Positions 18,668-25,839 of a stretch of 39,771 nucleotides of DNA are shown piece by piece (the first letter of the stretch is position 1; the number at the start of each line of letters is the position of its first letter). The stretch is from a virus: IMG/VR virus record IMGVR_UViG_3300028925_004997, positions 1 through 39,771 of that record, one strand, 5' to 3'. A program made the position numbers and the translations under genes. Below the pieces are notes generated by a model that saw only the letters and a program-made list of their open reading frames with translations, was not told the origin of the DNA and did no database searches.

Positions 18668-19005
18668 ATTTGCTTTCCTTTTATATTGCAGTACGAATAG
18701 TTAGGCTTCTCCTCACTCGTAACATTTGTCGAGTGGTAGGGTACCACACTCACTCTATCGCTTTCTATGTATAATCATCTATCATATATGTGCGGGTATG
18801 TTCGATCATCGCACTGTCCTATAGCCTTTACTTACTAACGAATCATAGAGGACTATTTATACTGCAATATATATTATTAATTATTATGGCTTAGGTTAAC
18901 TAGAAGTGAGCAAATACTAAATACGAAACTATACGGACTAATGTATAGTTTGTTTTAGTAGCCATACCAATATCGTATTTGCTGCTACCTAAGCCATAAT
19001 GTTAT
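18668..19005 (-). other. 338-base gap without genes, rich in inverted repeats
   Basis: No convincing gene is seen on either strand. On the left are CACTCG (18714-18719) with CGAGTG (18730-18735), the competing GTGGTA (18733-18738) with TACCAC (18742-18747), and GTGCG (18790-18794) with CGCAC (18810-18814). The right third is the nested inverted repeat listed separately. The stretch is inside the leftward early transcript, between a 58-residue and a 43-residue gene. It may hold a structured RNA or a regulatory leader for the last gene. Confidence 0.5.
18883..19000. repeat. nested perfect inverted-repeat element (118 bases)
   Basis: Three perfect stems are nested: ATTATGGCTTAGGT at 18883-18896 with its complement at 18987-19000 (14 bp); AGCAAATAC at 18909-18917 with 18975-18983 (9 bp); and AAACTATAC at 18926-18934 with GTATAGTTT at 18943-18951 (9 bp, 8-base loop). 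The outer end lies five bases past the stop of the 58-residue early gene. There is no T-tract for a simple terminator. It may be a structured RNA, a processing or attenuation site, or a DNA-level site such as an origin or recombination target. Confidence 0.8.
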
Positions 19006-19182
19006 TTAATCATTGCATTCTTTACATTTTTCTGGTGCTCTAGCACCCTCAATAACTACATCATCTTGATCAAGTCTATCTTCTGTTGATCTTACAATTT
19101 TATTGTTATTTTTTTCTAATGCAACAATAATCTTCTTAGCTATAGATAATATAGCTTGAGCTTCATCTTTATTTAATTCCAT
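19006..19182 (-). CDS. small acidic protein with a CxxC pair (58 aa)
   Basis: The ATG at 19182 is read on the minus strand with AGGAGAAGTTAG upstream, overlapping the end of the nuclease gene by 14 bases. The N-terminal half is helical (MELNKDEAQAILSIAKKIIV), the C-terminal half acidic, ending APEKCKECND with a CxxC that could bind a metal. It lies directly upstream of the nested inverted repeat. No family recognised. Confidence 0.6.
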   Translation of the reverse strand: MELNKDEAQAILSIAKKIIVALEKNNNKIVRSTEDRLDQDDVVIEGARAPEKCKECND

Positions 19183-19501
19183 CTAACTTCTCCTTTTCAA
19201 TTTTTAAAAGTTCAAGTAGTCTTTGTAATGGTAGTATAGCTAAAGCTTCTTTTCTATCCATACGTGTAACAACTACATCTACATCATCTCCATGATAGTC
19301 TGGATACAACCATTGTGCAACTTTTTTTCTACGCTTTGCTTGTATTGTTGTATTTTCAACTATAACGTCTACGACTTCAGATTTACCAAGTGATCTGCCA
19401 TCAGAGGCATAGGCTCTCTTTGCAGAAAGCCCTACCTCTTTAGCTGTGTTCACTATCTCACGTTCGAGATTGTTACCACGTATTTTATTTCTATGCGTCA
19501 C
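19169..19501 (-). CDS. Hjc-like Holliday junction resolvase (PD-(D/E)xK fold)
   Basis: 110 residues from GTG 19501. The series matches archaeal Hjc-type nucleases: GNNLEREI with the first acidic residue, then SDGRSLGKSE, VVDVIVEN with the metal Asp, and the variant TIQAKRRKK, where the usual E-x-K is Q-x-K. It would cut four-way junctions made in replication or recombination, before packaging. The GTG start follows the 87-residue gene with a 1-2 codon overlap; a longer version starting near 19576 would overlap that gene by 86 bases and is less likely. It sits beside primase-helicase, SSB and annealing protein, which supports the role. Confidence 0.75.
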   Translation of the reverse strand: MTHRNKIRGNNLEREIVNTAKEVGLSAKRAYASDGRSLGKSEVVDVIVENTTIQAKRRKKVAQWLYPDYHGDDVDVVVTRMDRKEALAILPLQRLLELLKIEKEKLDGIK

Positions 19502-19754
19502 TTCCGCCAAGATTTCCTTGCATACTAACGATGTTGAAATCTTCCTCGTATTTCTTGATAGCTTCTGGTGACTCATCCCAGTATCTTAGACCAAATGAAA
19601 ACTCCATTGGACCGAATCTGGTATCGAACCATAAATGGTTACCAAAATTATTATCTATTCGTGTAGACAATACAATAAACTTAAGCATACGTAATTCTGC
19701 TTTTTGTATATTGTTTTTATCTACATATTGTGCGTTAAACAACTTCTTCAACAT
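19491..19754 (-). CDS. hypothetical replication-module protein (87 aa)
   Basis: The ATG at 19754 has GGAGG eight bases upstream and overlaps the end of the primase-helicase gene by 20 bases. The sequence is mixed, with RMLKFIVLSTRIDNNFGNHLWFDT then GPMEFSFGLRYW, suggesting a small beta-rich fold. No catalytic motif is recognised. It lies between primase-helicase and resolvase, so a role in DNA handling is plausible but unproven. Confidence 0.65.
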   Translation of the reverse strand: MLKKLFNAQYVDKNNIQKAELRMLKFIVLSTRIDNNFGNHLWFDTRFGPMEFSFGLRYWDESPEAIKKYEEDFNIVSMQGNLGGSDA

Positions 19755-21573
19755 ATGTATTTCCTCCGTTTATTTGTTTAAATGTCATATTCGTTGCATT
19801 GAATGCTGCTAACATCTTGAACTGACCTTCGTCACGAGATTTTACTGATGTAATTTCTCTTGCTGGATCGTTTCTGTTACCTTTAATCAATACAACTTTA
19901 TCTGCTTTTTGTACAACATTACTACTACCTTTTAAGGAATGCAAGTTAATAACATTGTTAGCTGCCGATGTTTTGTTTAAGTGATGAATTGCTATGATTA
20001 TTATATTAGTTTTCTGTGCTATTTGTTTTAATGCACCAATAACTACATTTTGCTTTTCAATTTCACCTTTAACAAAATCAACTTCAACTTCGTCTGTAGT
20101 ATCCACAACAAGAACCTTAGGCTCATATTCTGCTACTACTTTCTTGATAGATTCTATCCTTGGTGCTATTGTCATTACTTGAACGTGATCTAGCTTATCT
20201 TTAACACTAAATTCTGGATTAGTCTTGTATTGTTCAAGAACCCACTCTTTAGGTTTGTTTGTAGCAATTTGTACAAATCGTCTAAAGATAAGTTGTTCGT
20301 TCATTTCTAATGACAAAAACAATGTCTGTTGTTTTGCTTTTACAATTAAGTCTTGTATAAAAGCTGTCTTACCAAGACCAGTATCACCAGAGAATATTAC
20401 TAACTCACCAGGACTAAATTGATATGGATTACAACCATATATGTTTTCTAGTTTGATAGAGTTTTGCTCTAGTTGTTTTGTTACATAGGTTCTTAATGCA
20501 TCTTCTAATGCATCTACACCTTTAATATCCAGTGTATAATCTTTACGTTTGTAATGAATACATTTTGAATCGCAATATGCTGCCATAATGTGATCGTCAC
20601 AACCGTATTGATATGAACCTTCATAAACATTAGTTACTGTTCTTGTTATTTCTTCTTCAGACATTGTGTTATCTGCCCAGGTAAACATACCATTAAGGGC
20701 AACTAACATAGGAACACCAGCTCTTTTATATGCACTAACCATTCGCATTAGTTTCATATTTCTAGAACCTTTCATAGGACCTTCGTTAAATACGTGCTGC
20801 ATACAAGATACTACTGACGTAACATCAGAATCCGTTTTGGTATTCTTATTTGTATACTGAATCGTAGGTGATGCAACTACCATAGATTGTAAATAGGGCT
20901 CTACTGTAGGTTCTGTGAATAACGTAGCAAAGAAGCTAGTATTCATAGCTGATTGAGTTTTATTAACATAACTCATATAGCTTGACTGAGATGAAGATAT
21001 TTCTTGAATCATATCCATATCTAAGTCTGACAATAGCTGTAGTGGAATCCATACCTTGTGGAGTTTTGTTTTTGTGTTTAACGACCATTTGCATCGAATG
21101 ATCCTTGTCTTATCATAGATGCTGTCTGCAAAGTCGAAATGCTTATTCATTGTAAGTTTAAGCTTTTCGTGTATATCTCTGCTTGGTTGTAAACCAAAAA
21201 CATTCTTCATTTCAATATGGAAACCACTACCACTAAACCATAAGTTTATGTCTTCTTCCATTACGCCCTTATCAAACATTTCAGATATACATTGTTGAAC
21301 ATACCCTATAAAATGATCGCTAGGTATATCTCCTTTATCGATGTCAAGTATAATGTAATCGATATATGCAATACCATTAAATCCTTTTACAGACTCTGTT
21401 TTTTCAACGTGATCTTTAAAGTCTTGACCAAACGTGAAATAGGAACGATACATTTCCGTTCCTTTCCACGCATTGTTAATAACTTTTTGTTGATAAGTAG
21501 CTACATCAGCAATAGAGTTACGTTTGGATAAACTACCTTCTACTAGTTCGAGATAGTATTTATTTTCTTCCAT
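19735..21573 (-). CDS. primase-helicase fusion (archaeo-eukaryotic-type primase plus RecA-fold helicase)
   Basis: 612 residues. The primase part has LDIDKGD at 76-82 (metal-binding DxD), SGSGFHIE at 114-121 and RIIRCKWSLN at 157-166, the three motifs of AEP/prim-pol enzymes. A PriCT-like helical stretch (GSRNMKLMRMVSAY, about 269-282) and a cysteine cluster (C325, C334, C338, H340) follow. The helicase part has Walker A GDTGLGKT at 396-403, SLEM at 421-424, Walker B VLVVDTTDE at 487-495, AIHHLNK at 528-534 and LKGSSNVVQKADKV at 547-560, as in the DnaB/gp4/Twinkle family. It would unwind the fork and prime DNA. It is coupled to the winged-helix-like gene upstream. No TOPRIM domain is present, unlike T7 gp4. 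Confidence 0.9.
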   Translation of the reverse strand: MEENKYYLELVEGSLSKRNSIADVATYQQKVINNAWKGTEMYRSYFTFGQDFKDHVEKTESVKGFNGIAYIDYIILDIDKGDIPSDHFIGYVQQCISEMFDKGVMEEDINLWFSGSGFHIEMKNVFGLQPSRDIHEKLKLTMNKHFDFADSIYDKTRIIRCKWSLNTKTKLHKVWIPLQLLSDLDMDMIQEISSSQSSYMSYVNKTQSAMNTSFFATLFTEPTVEPYLQSMVVASPTIQYTNKNTKTDSDVTSVVSCMQHVFNEGPMKGSRNMKLMRMVSAYKRAGVPMLVALNGMFTWADNTMSEEEITRTVTNVYEGSYQYGCDDHIMAAYCDSKCIHYKRKDYTLDIKGVDALEDALRTYVTKQLEQNSIKLENIYGCNPYQFSPGELVIFSGDTGLGKTAFIQDLIVKAKQQTLFLSLEMNEQLIFRRFVQIATNKPKEWVLEQYKTNPEFSVKDKLDHVQVMTIAPRIESIKKVVAEYEPKVLVVDTTDEVEVDFVKGEIEKQNVVIGALKQIAQKTNIIIIAIHHLNKTSAANNVINLHSLKGSSNVVQKADKVVLIKGNRNDPAREITSVKSRDEGQFKMLAAFNATNMTFKQINGGNTYVEEVV

Positions 21574-21815
21574 CCTTTTATTTTCCCATTAGTTGCTGAT
21601 TTAACTTCTGTTAGTGCAAATCCCATAAGCTCTTTATTAATTATGTCTTCTTGACGTAATTGTCTAAATGCTCTGGAATATGTACTTGCCGTATGTATTT
21701 TGTTATATTTGATTTTACCATAATGTGGTACTTGACTCTCAAAGTTCCAAGTAAAGAATACTTCACCATTCTCTAAAGAGTCAAGCCAATTAATAACAAT
21801 AGTCTTAGCTGTCAT
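21543..21815 (-). CDS. small winged-helix-like protein of the replication module (90 aa)
   Basis: The ATG at 21815 overlaps the SSB stop (TAATG), and the end overlaps the primase start by 31 bases. The middle (HTASTYSRAFRQLRQEDIIN) reads as a helix-turn-helix followed by a short beta segment (GFALTEVK), the pattern of a winged helix. It may bind DNA at the origin, load the helicase, or regulate the operon. The fold is inferred from pattern only. Confidence 0.6.
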   Translation of the reverse strand: MTAKTIVINWLDSLENGEVFFTWNFESQVPHYGKIKYNKIHTASTYSRAFRQLRQEDIINKELMGFALTEVKSATNGKIKGWKKINTISN

Positions 21816-22342
21816 TAAAACGGTAAGTCATCAACCATTACACTTTCTTGAACTTCAGGTACGGCAGGTGCTGATGTTTCTTTACGAAAGTTTTGCGGAT
21901 AACCTTGTTTTATAGACTTTTCAAAGTCTTTCTCGAGTTGATTTGTATCTTCCCAAGAAGAAACTCTGTTCCAAAGATTGCGTTTGTATTTACCAGTAGA
22001 CTGATAACTTAATACTGCAATCTTTGCATTTGCTAAGACATCTAGATTGATGTCACCAGTATCAGATACTTCTAAATCTTTACCAGCTGCAAGATACAAT
22101 GTATTTACTAAGTCTGGATATTTTAAATCCAATACTACACCATTTGTATCTTTATCATAGTTTTGATTTAGAAATAAATTAGACTTGTATCCATTTGTAG
22201 AATCTTCAAGCTCTAATTTAACTGTTGTATCAGTATACTGTGATTCGATTTGTTCTGCTCCAACAATGAAGCATTTGTTAATGAAATAAGGTTTATTACC
22301 ACCATTAGATGATGATTTAACCTTAGTACCCGTAATTGCCAT
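21815..22342 (-). CDS. single-stranded DNA-binding protein
   Basis: 175 residues: a beta-rich N-terminal part up to about residue 120, a flexible Pro/Ala/Glu linker, and the C-terminus MVDDLPF. That acidic tail ending in Pro-Phe is the protein-protein docking tip of SSBs (compare DDDIPF in E. coli). AGGAGG precedes the ATG. It would coat single strands during replication and contact the annealing protein and primase. The N-terminal part is not an obvious match to bacterial SSB, so the OB fold is inferred. Confidence 0.75.
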   Translation of the reverse strand: MAITGTKVKSSSNGGNKPYFINKCFIVGAEQIESQYTDTTVKLELEDSTNGYKSNLFLNQNYDKDTNGVVLDLKYPDLVNTLYLAAGKDLEVSDTGDINLDVLANAKIAVLSYQSTGKYKRNLWNRVSSWEDTNQLEKDFEKSIKQGYPQNFRKETSAPAVPEVQESVMVDDLPF

Positions 22343-22353
22343 ATGATACCTCC

Positions 22354-22608
22354 TTATCTTTGGTCATTAGCGTGATCTTGATTACGTTCGTTTGCACCGT
22401 CAATTAGCCCTTGATTGATACTTTCAATGTAAGTGCTAAGTGCATCCGTTGATTTAGCATAATCTACTAAATCTACATCTAGTAATTCGTCTTTCTCAAA
22501 TGGTAGTTTAAGTAAAACAAAAGTACCGAAGTCGTTTACTATATGTTTTGTTTCGCCAGGTTCCATAGAACCAATTCTATGTTCACTAGGCATTTTCTTC
22601 TTTGACAT
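22354..22608 (-). CDS. hypothetical early protein (84 aa)
   Basis: AAGGAGG lies seven bases before the ATG within the end of the annealing-protein gene. The product begins MSKKKMPSEHRIGSMEPGET, with a beta-prone centre (FGTFVLLKLPF) and an acidic helical end with DALSTYIESINQGL. No known family. It lies between the annealing protein and SSB, so a recombination accessory role is possible. Confidence 0.65.
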   Translation of the reverse strand: MSKKKMPSEHRIGSMEPGETKHIVNDFGTFVLLKLPFEKDELLDVDLVDYAKSTDALSTYIESINQGLIDGANERNQDHANDQR

Positions 22609-23167
22609 TATTTGCCTCCTTAAGCTGATCTTCGAAATATCTTTTAGCTGTTTTTACTCTAGCAATAGTATCGTAAAAACCACTTTCACGCTTTTTAGTA
22701 AATGCAAGATAAGATGCTTCATTAATTACTTCAGCTTCTTTACACTGTTTTGCAAGCGTGTCAATTTCTGTAAGTTCTTTAACTTTAGGTTTGAATACTG
22801 CTTGTTTTGCCTTAGCATTCTCAACTTCTTCTTTGCTAGCAATGGCAAAATCTGCACCAATACCCATATTGGCAAGTGCCCTCCCGACGGCACTCGTTTC
22901 GCAATTTTCCATAGCACTCGTCTTATTAACAAAGCCAGTATTGTCTCGCTCAGCTGCTGTTCCAGTGAAGTATCTTTCTGGTACTTCGAGTACATTGGGC
23001 GTGACTTTTGCTTGGATTCTATATTCATTGCATTGTTCTCCAGTTGGTGTATCTATGATTCGTTCTACTTGTAGAACTTCAGTAGTGATCATACCATAAG
23101 GATACATATTATGAAACTCTTTAATACGATCGTTAACTAAGGCATAATCTTTTAGATTAAATCCCAT
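22586..23167 (-). CDS. ERF/Sak-like single-strand annealing protein
   Basis: 193 residues. The signature is the stretch NKTSAMENCETSAVGRALAN followed by MGIG and IASKEEVENA, a pattern I know from ERF-superfamily annealing proteins of phages (ENaETSAvGRALg..Gig...iASaeEv). The N-terminal part (residues 20-75) is beta-rich, the C-terminal part helical and lysine-rich. These proteins anneal complementary strands in phage recombination. GGAGG precedes the ATG, and SSB and primase-helicase follow. Confident at superfamily level. Confidence 0.75.
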   Translation of the reverse strand: MGFNLKDYALVNDRIKEFHNMYPYGMITTEVLQVERIIDTPTGEQCNEYRIQAKVTPNVLEVPERYFTGTAAERDNTGFVNKTSAMENCETSAVGRALANMGIGADFAIASKEEVENAKAKQAVFKPKVKELTEIDTLAKQCKEAEVINEASYLAFTKKRESGFYDTIARVKTAKRYFEDQLKEANNVKEENA

Positions 23168-23200
23168 AAGGTTCCTCCGTTTATTTATTTATATTGGTTA

Positions 23201-23243
23201 GCTTGGACAACTAAATTAGTATTTCCAACTTAATTATCCAAGC
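23201..23243 (-). other. 17-bp RNA stem-loop between early genes
   Basis: The arms 23201-23217 and 23227-23243 pair over 17 positions with a 9-base loop. Three positions are not Watson-Crick in DNA, but all three become G-U pairs in the leftward transcript and A-C mismatches in the other direction. That asymmetry points to a hairpin that works as RNA. No T-tract follows, so it is more likely a processing or stability element than a terminator. Confidence 0.7.
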
Positions 23244-23250
23244 ATTTTTA

Positions 23251-23334
23251 CTATTGTTTATCAGATTTATTTACATAATTACAAGCATATAATATGCCGT
23301 AACATAGTGCAAATACTAGAAGTAATTGTAACAT
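23251..23334 (-). CDS. 27-residue single-membrane-pass microprotein
   Basis: A perfect AAGGAGG lies six bases before ATG 23334. The product MLQLLLVFALCYGILYACNY plus a polar tail (VNKSDKQ) is one hydrophobic helix. The strong ribosome site and lipophilic sequence suggest a real membrane microprotein. It is directly followed by the 17-bp stem-loop. Its role is unknown: a membrane-acting takeover factor, superinfection factor or accessory lysis peptide are options. Confidence 0.5.
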   Translation of the reverse strand: MLQLLLVFALCYGILYACNYVNKSDKQ

Positions 23335-23344
23335 TGATTCCTCC

Positions 23345-23677
23345 TTAATCTAATAGTTTCATATACGCTTCAGCATTATTAGTTCTAAACCAATTTAAGC
23401 CTTTGCGTACTACTTTTTGTGCATCAGGATCTAGAAAATAATTAGGCGATTTTAATTGTGCCCTCATTATTTTTCTGTATACTGCTTCTTCTACTGGTGA
23501 TAATTTATGAGACTCACCACTAAAAGGATTTTTAACATCTAAATCGATGTCTTCGTGATCTAGGAACTTACATTCAGACATATCGTATGGAAATTTAGTA
23601 TACTTTCTTGTTGTAGTATGTTCATATCCATATATGTCAGTGTAAGTTATATTGGTTTTACTCGGACCACTTCCCAT
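23345..23677 (-). CDS. hypothetical early phage protein (110 aa)
   Basis: GGAGGG lies six bases before ATG 23677, inside the end of the upstream gene. The product starts MGSGPSKTNITYTDIYGYEH and contains KNPFSGESHKLSPVEEAVYR near residues 49-68, which I loosely recall from small phage proteins of unknown function. The C-terminal half is helical (KVVRKGLNWFRTNNAEAYMK). It has no catalytic motif. Confidence 0.65.
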   Translation of the reverse strand: MGSGPSKTNITYTDIYGYEHTTTRKYTKFPYDMSECKFLDHEDIDLDVKNPFSGESHKLSPVEEAVYRKIMRAQLKSPNYFLDPDAQKVVRKGLNWFRTNNAEAYMKLLD

Positions 23678-23874
23678 GTAAATCCCTCCTTTGTTAGTTG
23701 CTCAAGCAACTTTTCGTGCCATATTTTAGCTTCTTCCTCTGTAGCATAGTTAGGATGAAACTTGGCATTTCTAGCTGCTTGATAGTGTTTAACTGATAGT
23801 ATTTTAAGTAATACTATATAGTTTGGATCTGTATGGCTTTCTGCTACTGAAACCACATAGTGTTTACTCCTCAT
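23647..23874 (-). CDS. hypothetical early protein (75 aa)
   Basis: Starts MRSKHYVVSVAESHTDPNY within the last codons of the upstream gene and overlaps the next gene by 31 bases. The pattern of beta strands around a helix (ATEEEAKIWHEKLLEQLTKE, then GFTWEVVRVKP) suggests a small alpha/beta fold. Function unknown. Confidence 0.65.
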   Translation of the reverse strand: MRSKHYVVSVAESHTDPNYIVLLKILSVKHYQAARNAKFHPNYATEEEAKIWHEKLLEQLTKEGFTWEVVRVKPI

Positions 23875-24340
23875 CAGACGGTGTTATTGAACCAGTTATT
23901 TCATCTATTACGATTTGTAATGGTTTCAATTTTGTTCTCAATGGTATTGATTGATCTGCATACTTATCTTTATCTACATTTAAATAAGTTAATTCAGACA
24001 TCATCCATTGAACTCCGTCCCAATAGTAAATATATTCAATATATATATCTCCTATTGTCATACGAAAATATTGTTCTATATTTTCATATGAATCGTATTC
24101 TACTTTTTTGCCCATATATTCAATCTGAGCATCGCTTATAGAACGAATAGATTTAAGTTCTATTTCATCTACTGCTGACTGAGTATTGAAATGATGTAGT
24201 AATTCATAACCAACTCCACCTATCATTTCGTTACATCTTATAAAGCCAGGATAGCCGTCAAAGTGGCAATAAACTGATTTCAATGTTTTAAAGCCTTCTT
24301 CGTCGGTTCTATTAAATAGGATGTTTGATCGTGTTGACAT
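23864..24340 (-). CDS. conserved phage protein with CHFDGYP motif (158 aa)
   Basis: The start MSTRSNILFN and the motif VYCHFDGYPGFI (about residues 23-34), then GYELLHHFN, match a family I recall in many phages and plasmids (STRsxIxxx...iYcHwDGYPe.vG..Ll.hy). No function is known to me for that family. The ATG at 24340 overlaps the preceding stop (TAATG). The His/Asp in CHFDGY are conserved-looking and could be functional, but this is not shown. Confidence 0.75.
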   Translation of the reverse strand: MSTRSNILFNRTDEEGFKTLKSVYCHFDGYPGFIRCNEMIGGVGYELLHHFNTQSAVDEIELKSIRSISDAQIEYMGKKVEYDSYENIEQYFRMTIGDIYIEYIYYWDGVQWMMSELTYLNVDKDKYADQSIPLRTKLKPLQIVIDEITGSITPSDEE

Positions 24341-24543
24341 TATACACCTCTCTTTTTACGTATTGATGTTACCATACTACCTCTACCATCTTGGATATAC
24401 ATAAATTCATATCCTAAATCGTCAAGTAAAGCTATATGTTCTTTGATTGCTATTTGTGTTTGTAATGCAAGTTCAGATACGCTGCTGTCATCTAGCTTGT
24501 CTAGTTCTTGTCTTACTATATCCATTTCAGATAGTTTACCCAT
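24340..24543 (-). CDS. hypothetical helical early protein (67 aa)
   Basis: The ATG at 24543 overlaps the end of the upstream gene. The first 45 residues form an acidic helical or coiled-coil segment (MDIVRQELDKLDDSSVSELA), followed by a short beta-like tail (EFMYIQDGRGSMVTSIRKKR). Function unknown. Confidence 0.6.
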   Translation of the reverse strand: MGKLSEMDIVRQELDKLDDSSVSELALQTQIAIKEHIALLDDLGYEFMYIQDGRGSMVTSIRKKRGV

Positions 24544-24961
24544 TTGTTACCCCTTCCACTTGATTTGCTAAATTATTGATTTCATCAACTTTGTTAGCAA
24601 TCATTTGTTTATTGGCTTCAATTTCAGCTTCCATCTCTTTTTGCCTCCATTCTGCTGTTTCCATAACGCCTACTGGTAATATTCCATGAGGTTCTATCAT
24701 TACGGTTTCATTATTACCCATATCTACTTTTAAAGTATTAGCTCTTCCAGTAGACCAATGAATAGCACCAGGACCATTACCTTCGTCATCTTCAGATATA
24801 AACAATGCGGTACCACTATCTAGTATTAATACTAAACCAGTAGTGCTGTCTTCATCCCATTTCTTCCATAGGATTGTTTCTATCTTTTGTCCTTGCAATA
24901 AAGCAAAAGCTTTCTTGTGCCAACCTTCTACTCTTTGCATTTCTTGTTTAATTGTACTCAT
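24536..24961 (-). CDS. hypothetical early protein with C-terminal coiled coil (141 aa)
   Basis: ATG 24961 is chosen because GGAGG lies five bases upstream; a GTG four codons earlier would overlap that site. There is a beta-rich core at about 25-100 (TGLVLILDSGTALFISEDDE), then a Glu/Lys helix (EWRQKEMEAEIEANKQMI) likely to coil. No known domain. It is tightly coupled to both neighbours. Confidence 0.65.
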   Translation of the reverse strand: MSTIKQEMQRVEGWHKKAFALLQGQKIETILWKKWDEDSTTGLVLILDSGTALFISEDDEGNGPGAIHWSTGRANTLKVDMGNNETVMIEPHGILPVGVMETAEWRQKEMEAEIEANKQMIANKVDEINNLANQVEGVTNG

Positions 24962-25254
24962 ACGTTCCTCCACTTATATTGATTATCTATATTATTAGAG
25001 TATTTAGGCTCTTTGCCTATTAATACGTCACTAAATGTTCCTAGATCTGCAATATATATATCATTTCTAGGACTGCTTTTATACCAATCGTATATTTCTT
25101 TTACCATTTTTTCAAATTTCTTTTTATATCGTTTATTAAAGAAATTCATAGAATACTTAGCTTGTATTTTACATCGTTTACAAGCATAAGTATCTTTTTC
25201 TATTACGGTATAAAAATCATCATATACTTCCTGATATGTTAATTTATCTTTCAC
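24958..25254 (-). CDS. hypothetical early protein with CxxC (98 aa)
   Basis: The GTG start at 25254 overlaps the preceding stop (GTGA), with GGAGGAAG upstream. CKRC at about residues 24-27 could be half of a metal site. A strongly basic aromatic stretch (NKRYKKKFEKMVKEIYDWY) follows. No family recognised. Confidence 0.6.
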   Translation of the reverse strand: MKDKLTYQEVYDDFYTVIEKDTYACKRCKIQAKYSMNFFNKRYKKKFEKMVKEIYDWYKSSPRNDIYIADLGTFSDVLIGKEPKYSNNIDNQYKWRNV

Positions 25255-25502
25255 GCTCTTCCTCCATCTAATATTTTCATATATTTATCTTTATTGCCAT
25301 TGCAATCTTCAATTACTTTTTCTTCCCACTCTTGTTGGTGCATAGCATATTCAAACTCTCCACAACAATCACCAGCATATTCTGGTTCTGTTGTTTCTTT
25401 ACTGTAGTCGTTTTTGAGTGTATTCATATTAATAAAAACTTTTTCATACACTTGATCACTACCACACCAATTGCATACCCAATCACCTACTTCGTTACTC
25501 AT
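25251..25502 (-). CDS. small zinc-ribbon-like protein (83 aa)
   Basis: ATG 25502 is chosen: GGAGG lies eight bases upstream, and the gene overlaps the previous stop by eight bases. An upstream in-frame extension would run through the neighbouring gene. Cysteine pairs CNWC near 10-13 and CC near 46-47 suggest a zinc ribbon. The C-terminal half is acidic (HQQEWEEKVIEDCNGNKDKY). Possibly a DNA- or protein-binding early factor; function unknown. Confidence 0.65.
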   Translation of the reverse strand: MSNEVGDWVCNWCGSDQVYEKVFINMNTLKNDYSKETTEPEYAGDCCGEFEYAMHQQEWEEKVIEDCNGNKDKYMKILDGGRA

Positions 25503-25740
25503 TGCTGGTTTCCTCCATTTTCCAAAATTGATAAATCCATTGATCTTTATATTTTTCTGAAGAATTACTATCTGTAAATAAGTACCAAGCTTTTCCATAT
25601 TTCTTTGAAAATGCTTCACGTTCAGCAATACCTTCTTTTGACCAAGGATCATTGAATTTCATTTTTTTTATTCTATCGTAAATCGTTTCAGGTTTTTTAT
25701 CTGTTTTACGATTTAACCAAGCTTTTTCTCTACTATTCAT
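25495..25740 (-). CDS. hypothetical early protein (81 aa)
   Basis: AAGGAG lies seven bases before ATG 25740. Charged N-terminal half (MNSREKAWLNRKTDKKPETI), aromatic C-terminal half with KAWYLFTDSNSSEKYKDQW. No motif is recognised. Its leader contains a long stem-loop ending three bases before the ribosome site. Confidence 0.6.
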   Translation of the reverse strand: MNSREKAWLNRKTDKKPETIYDRIKKMKFNDPWSKEGIAEREAFSKKYGKAWYLFTDSNSSEKYKDQWIYQFWKMEETSNE

Positions 25741-25753
25741 TATTTTCTCCTTT

Positions 25754-25836
25754 CAGAACTGAGGCAACCATAACAAGACAAATCACATGTTAGTAAGTTG
25801 TTGCCTCTATTCTGATACCACCAGGAATATCCTGGT
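25754..25836 (-). other. two stem-loops in the early-operon gap
   Basis: Read leftward, ACCAGGA (25820-25826) pairs with TCCTGGT (25830-25836) around ATA. A second stem then joins 25754-25758 plus 25761-25768 to 25800-25807 plus 25810-25814 (5 bp, a 2x2 internal loop, then GAGGCAAC/GTTGCCTC, 8 bp; 31-base loop). The second stem ends just before the ribosome site of the 81-residue gene, so it could affect its translation or mark an RNA cleavage site. Confidence 0.6.
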
Positions 25837-25839
25837 TAG

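Noticed and set aside
18785-18820. tRNA-like T-loop (GTTCGATC) between GTGCG and CGCAC
   Set aside because: The flanking five-base stem of a T-arm does not pair, and no acceptor, D or anticodon arms could be placed around it.
19531-23099. Several plus-strand open frames opposite the early operon (for example 19531-19812, 22758-23099)
   Set aside because: They lie opposite well-supported genes, lack ribosome sites and have no recognisable products.
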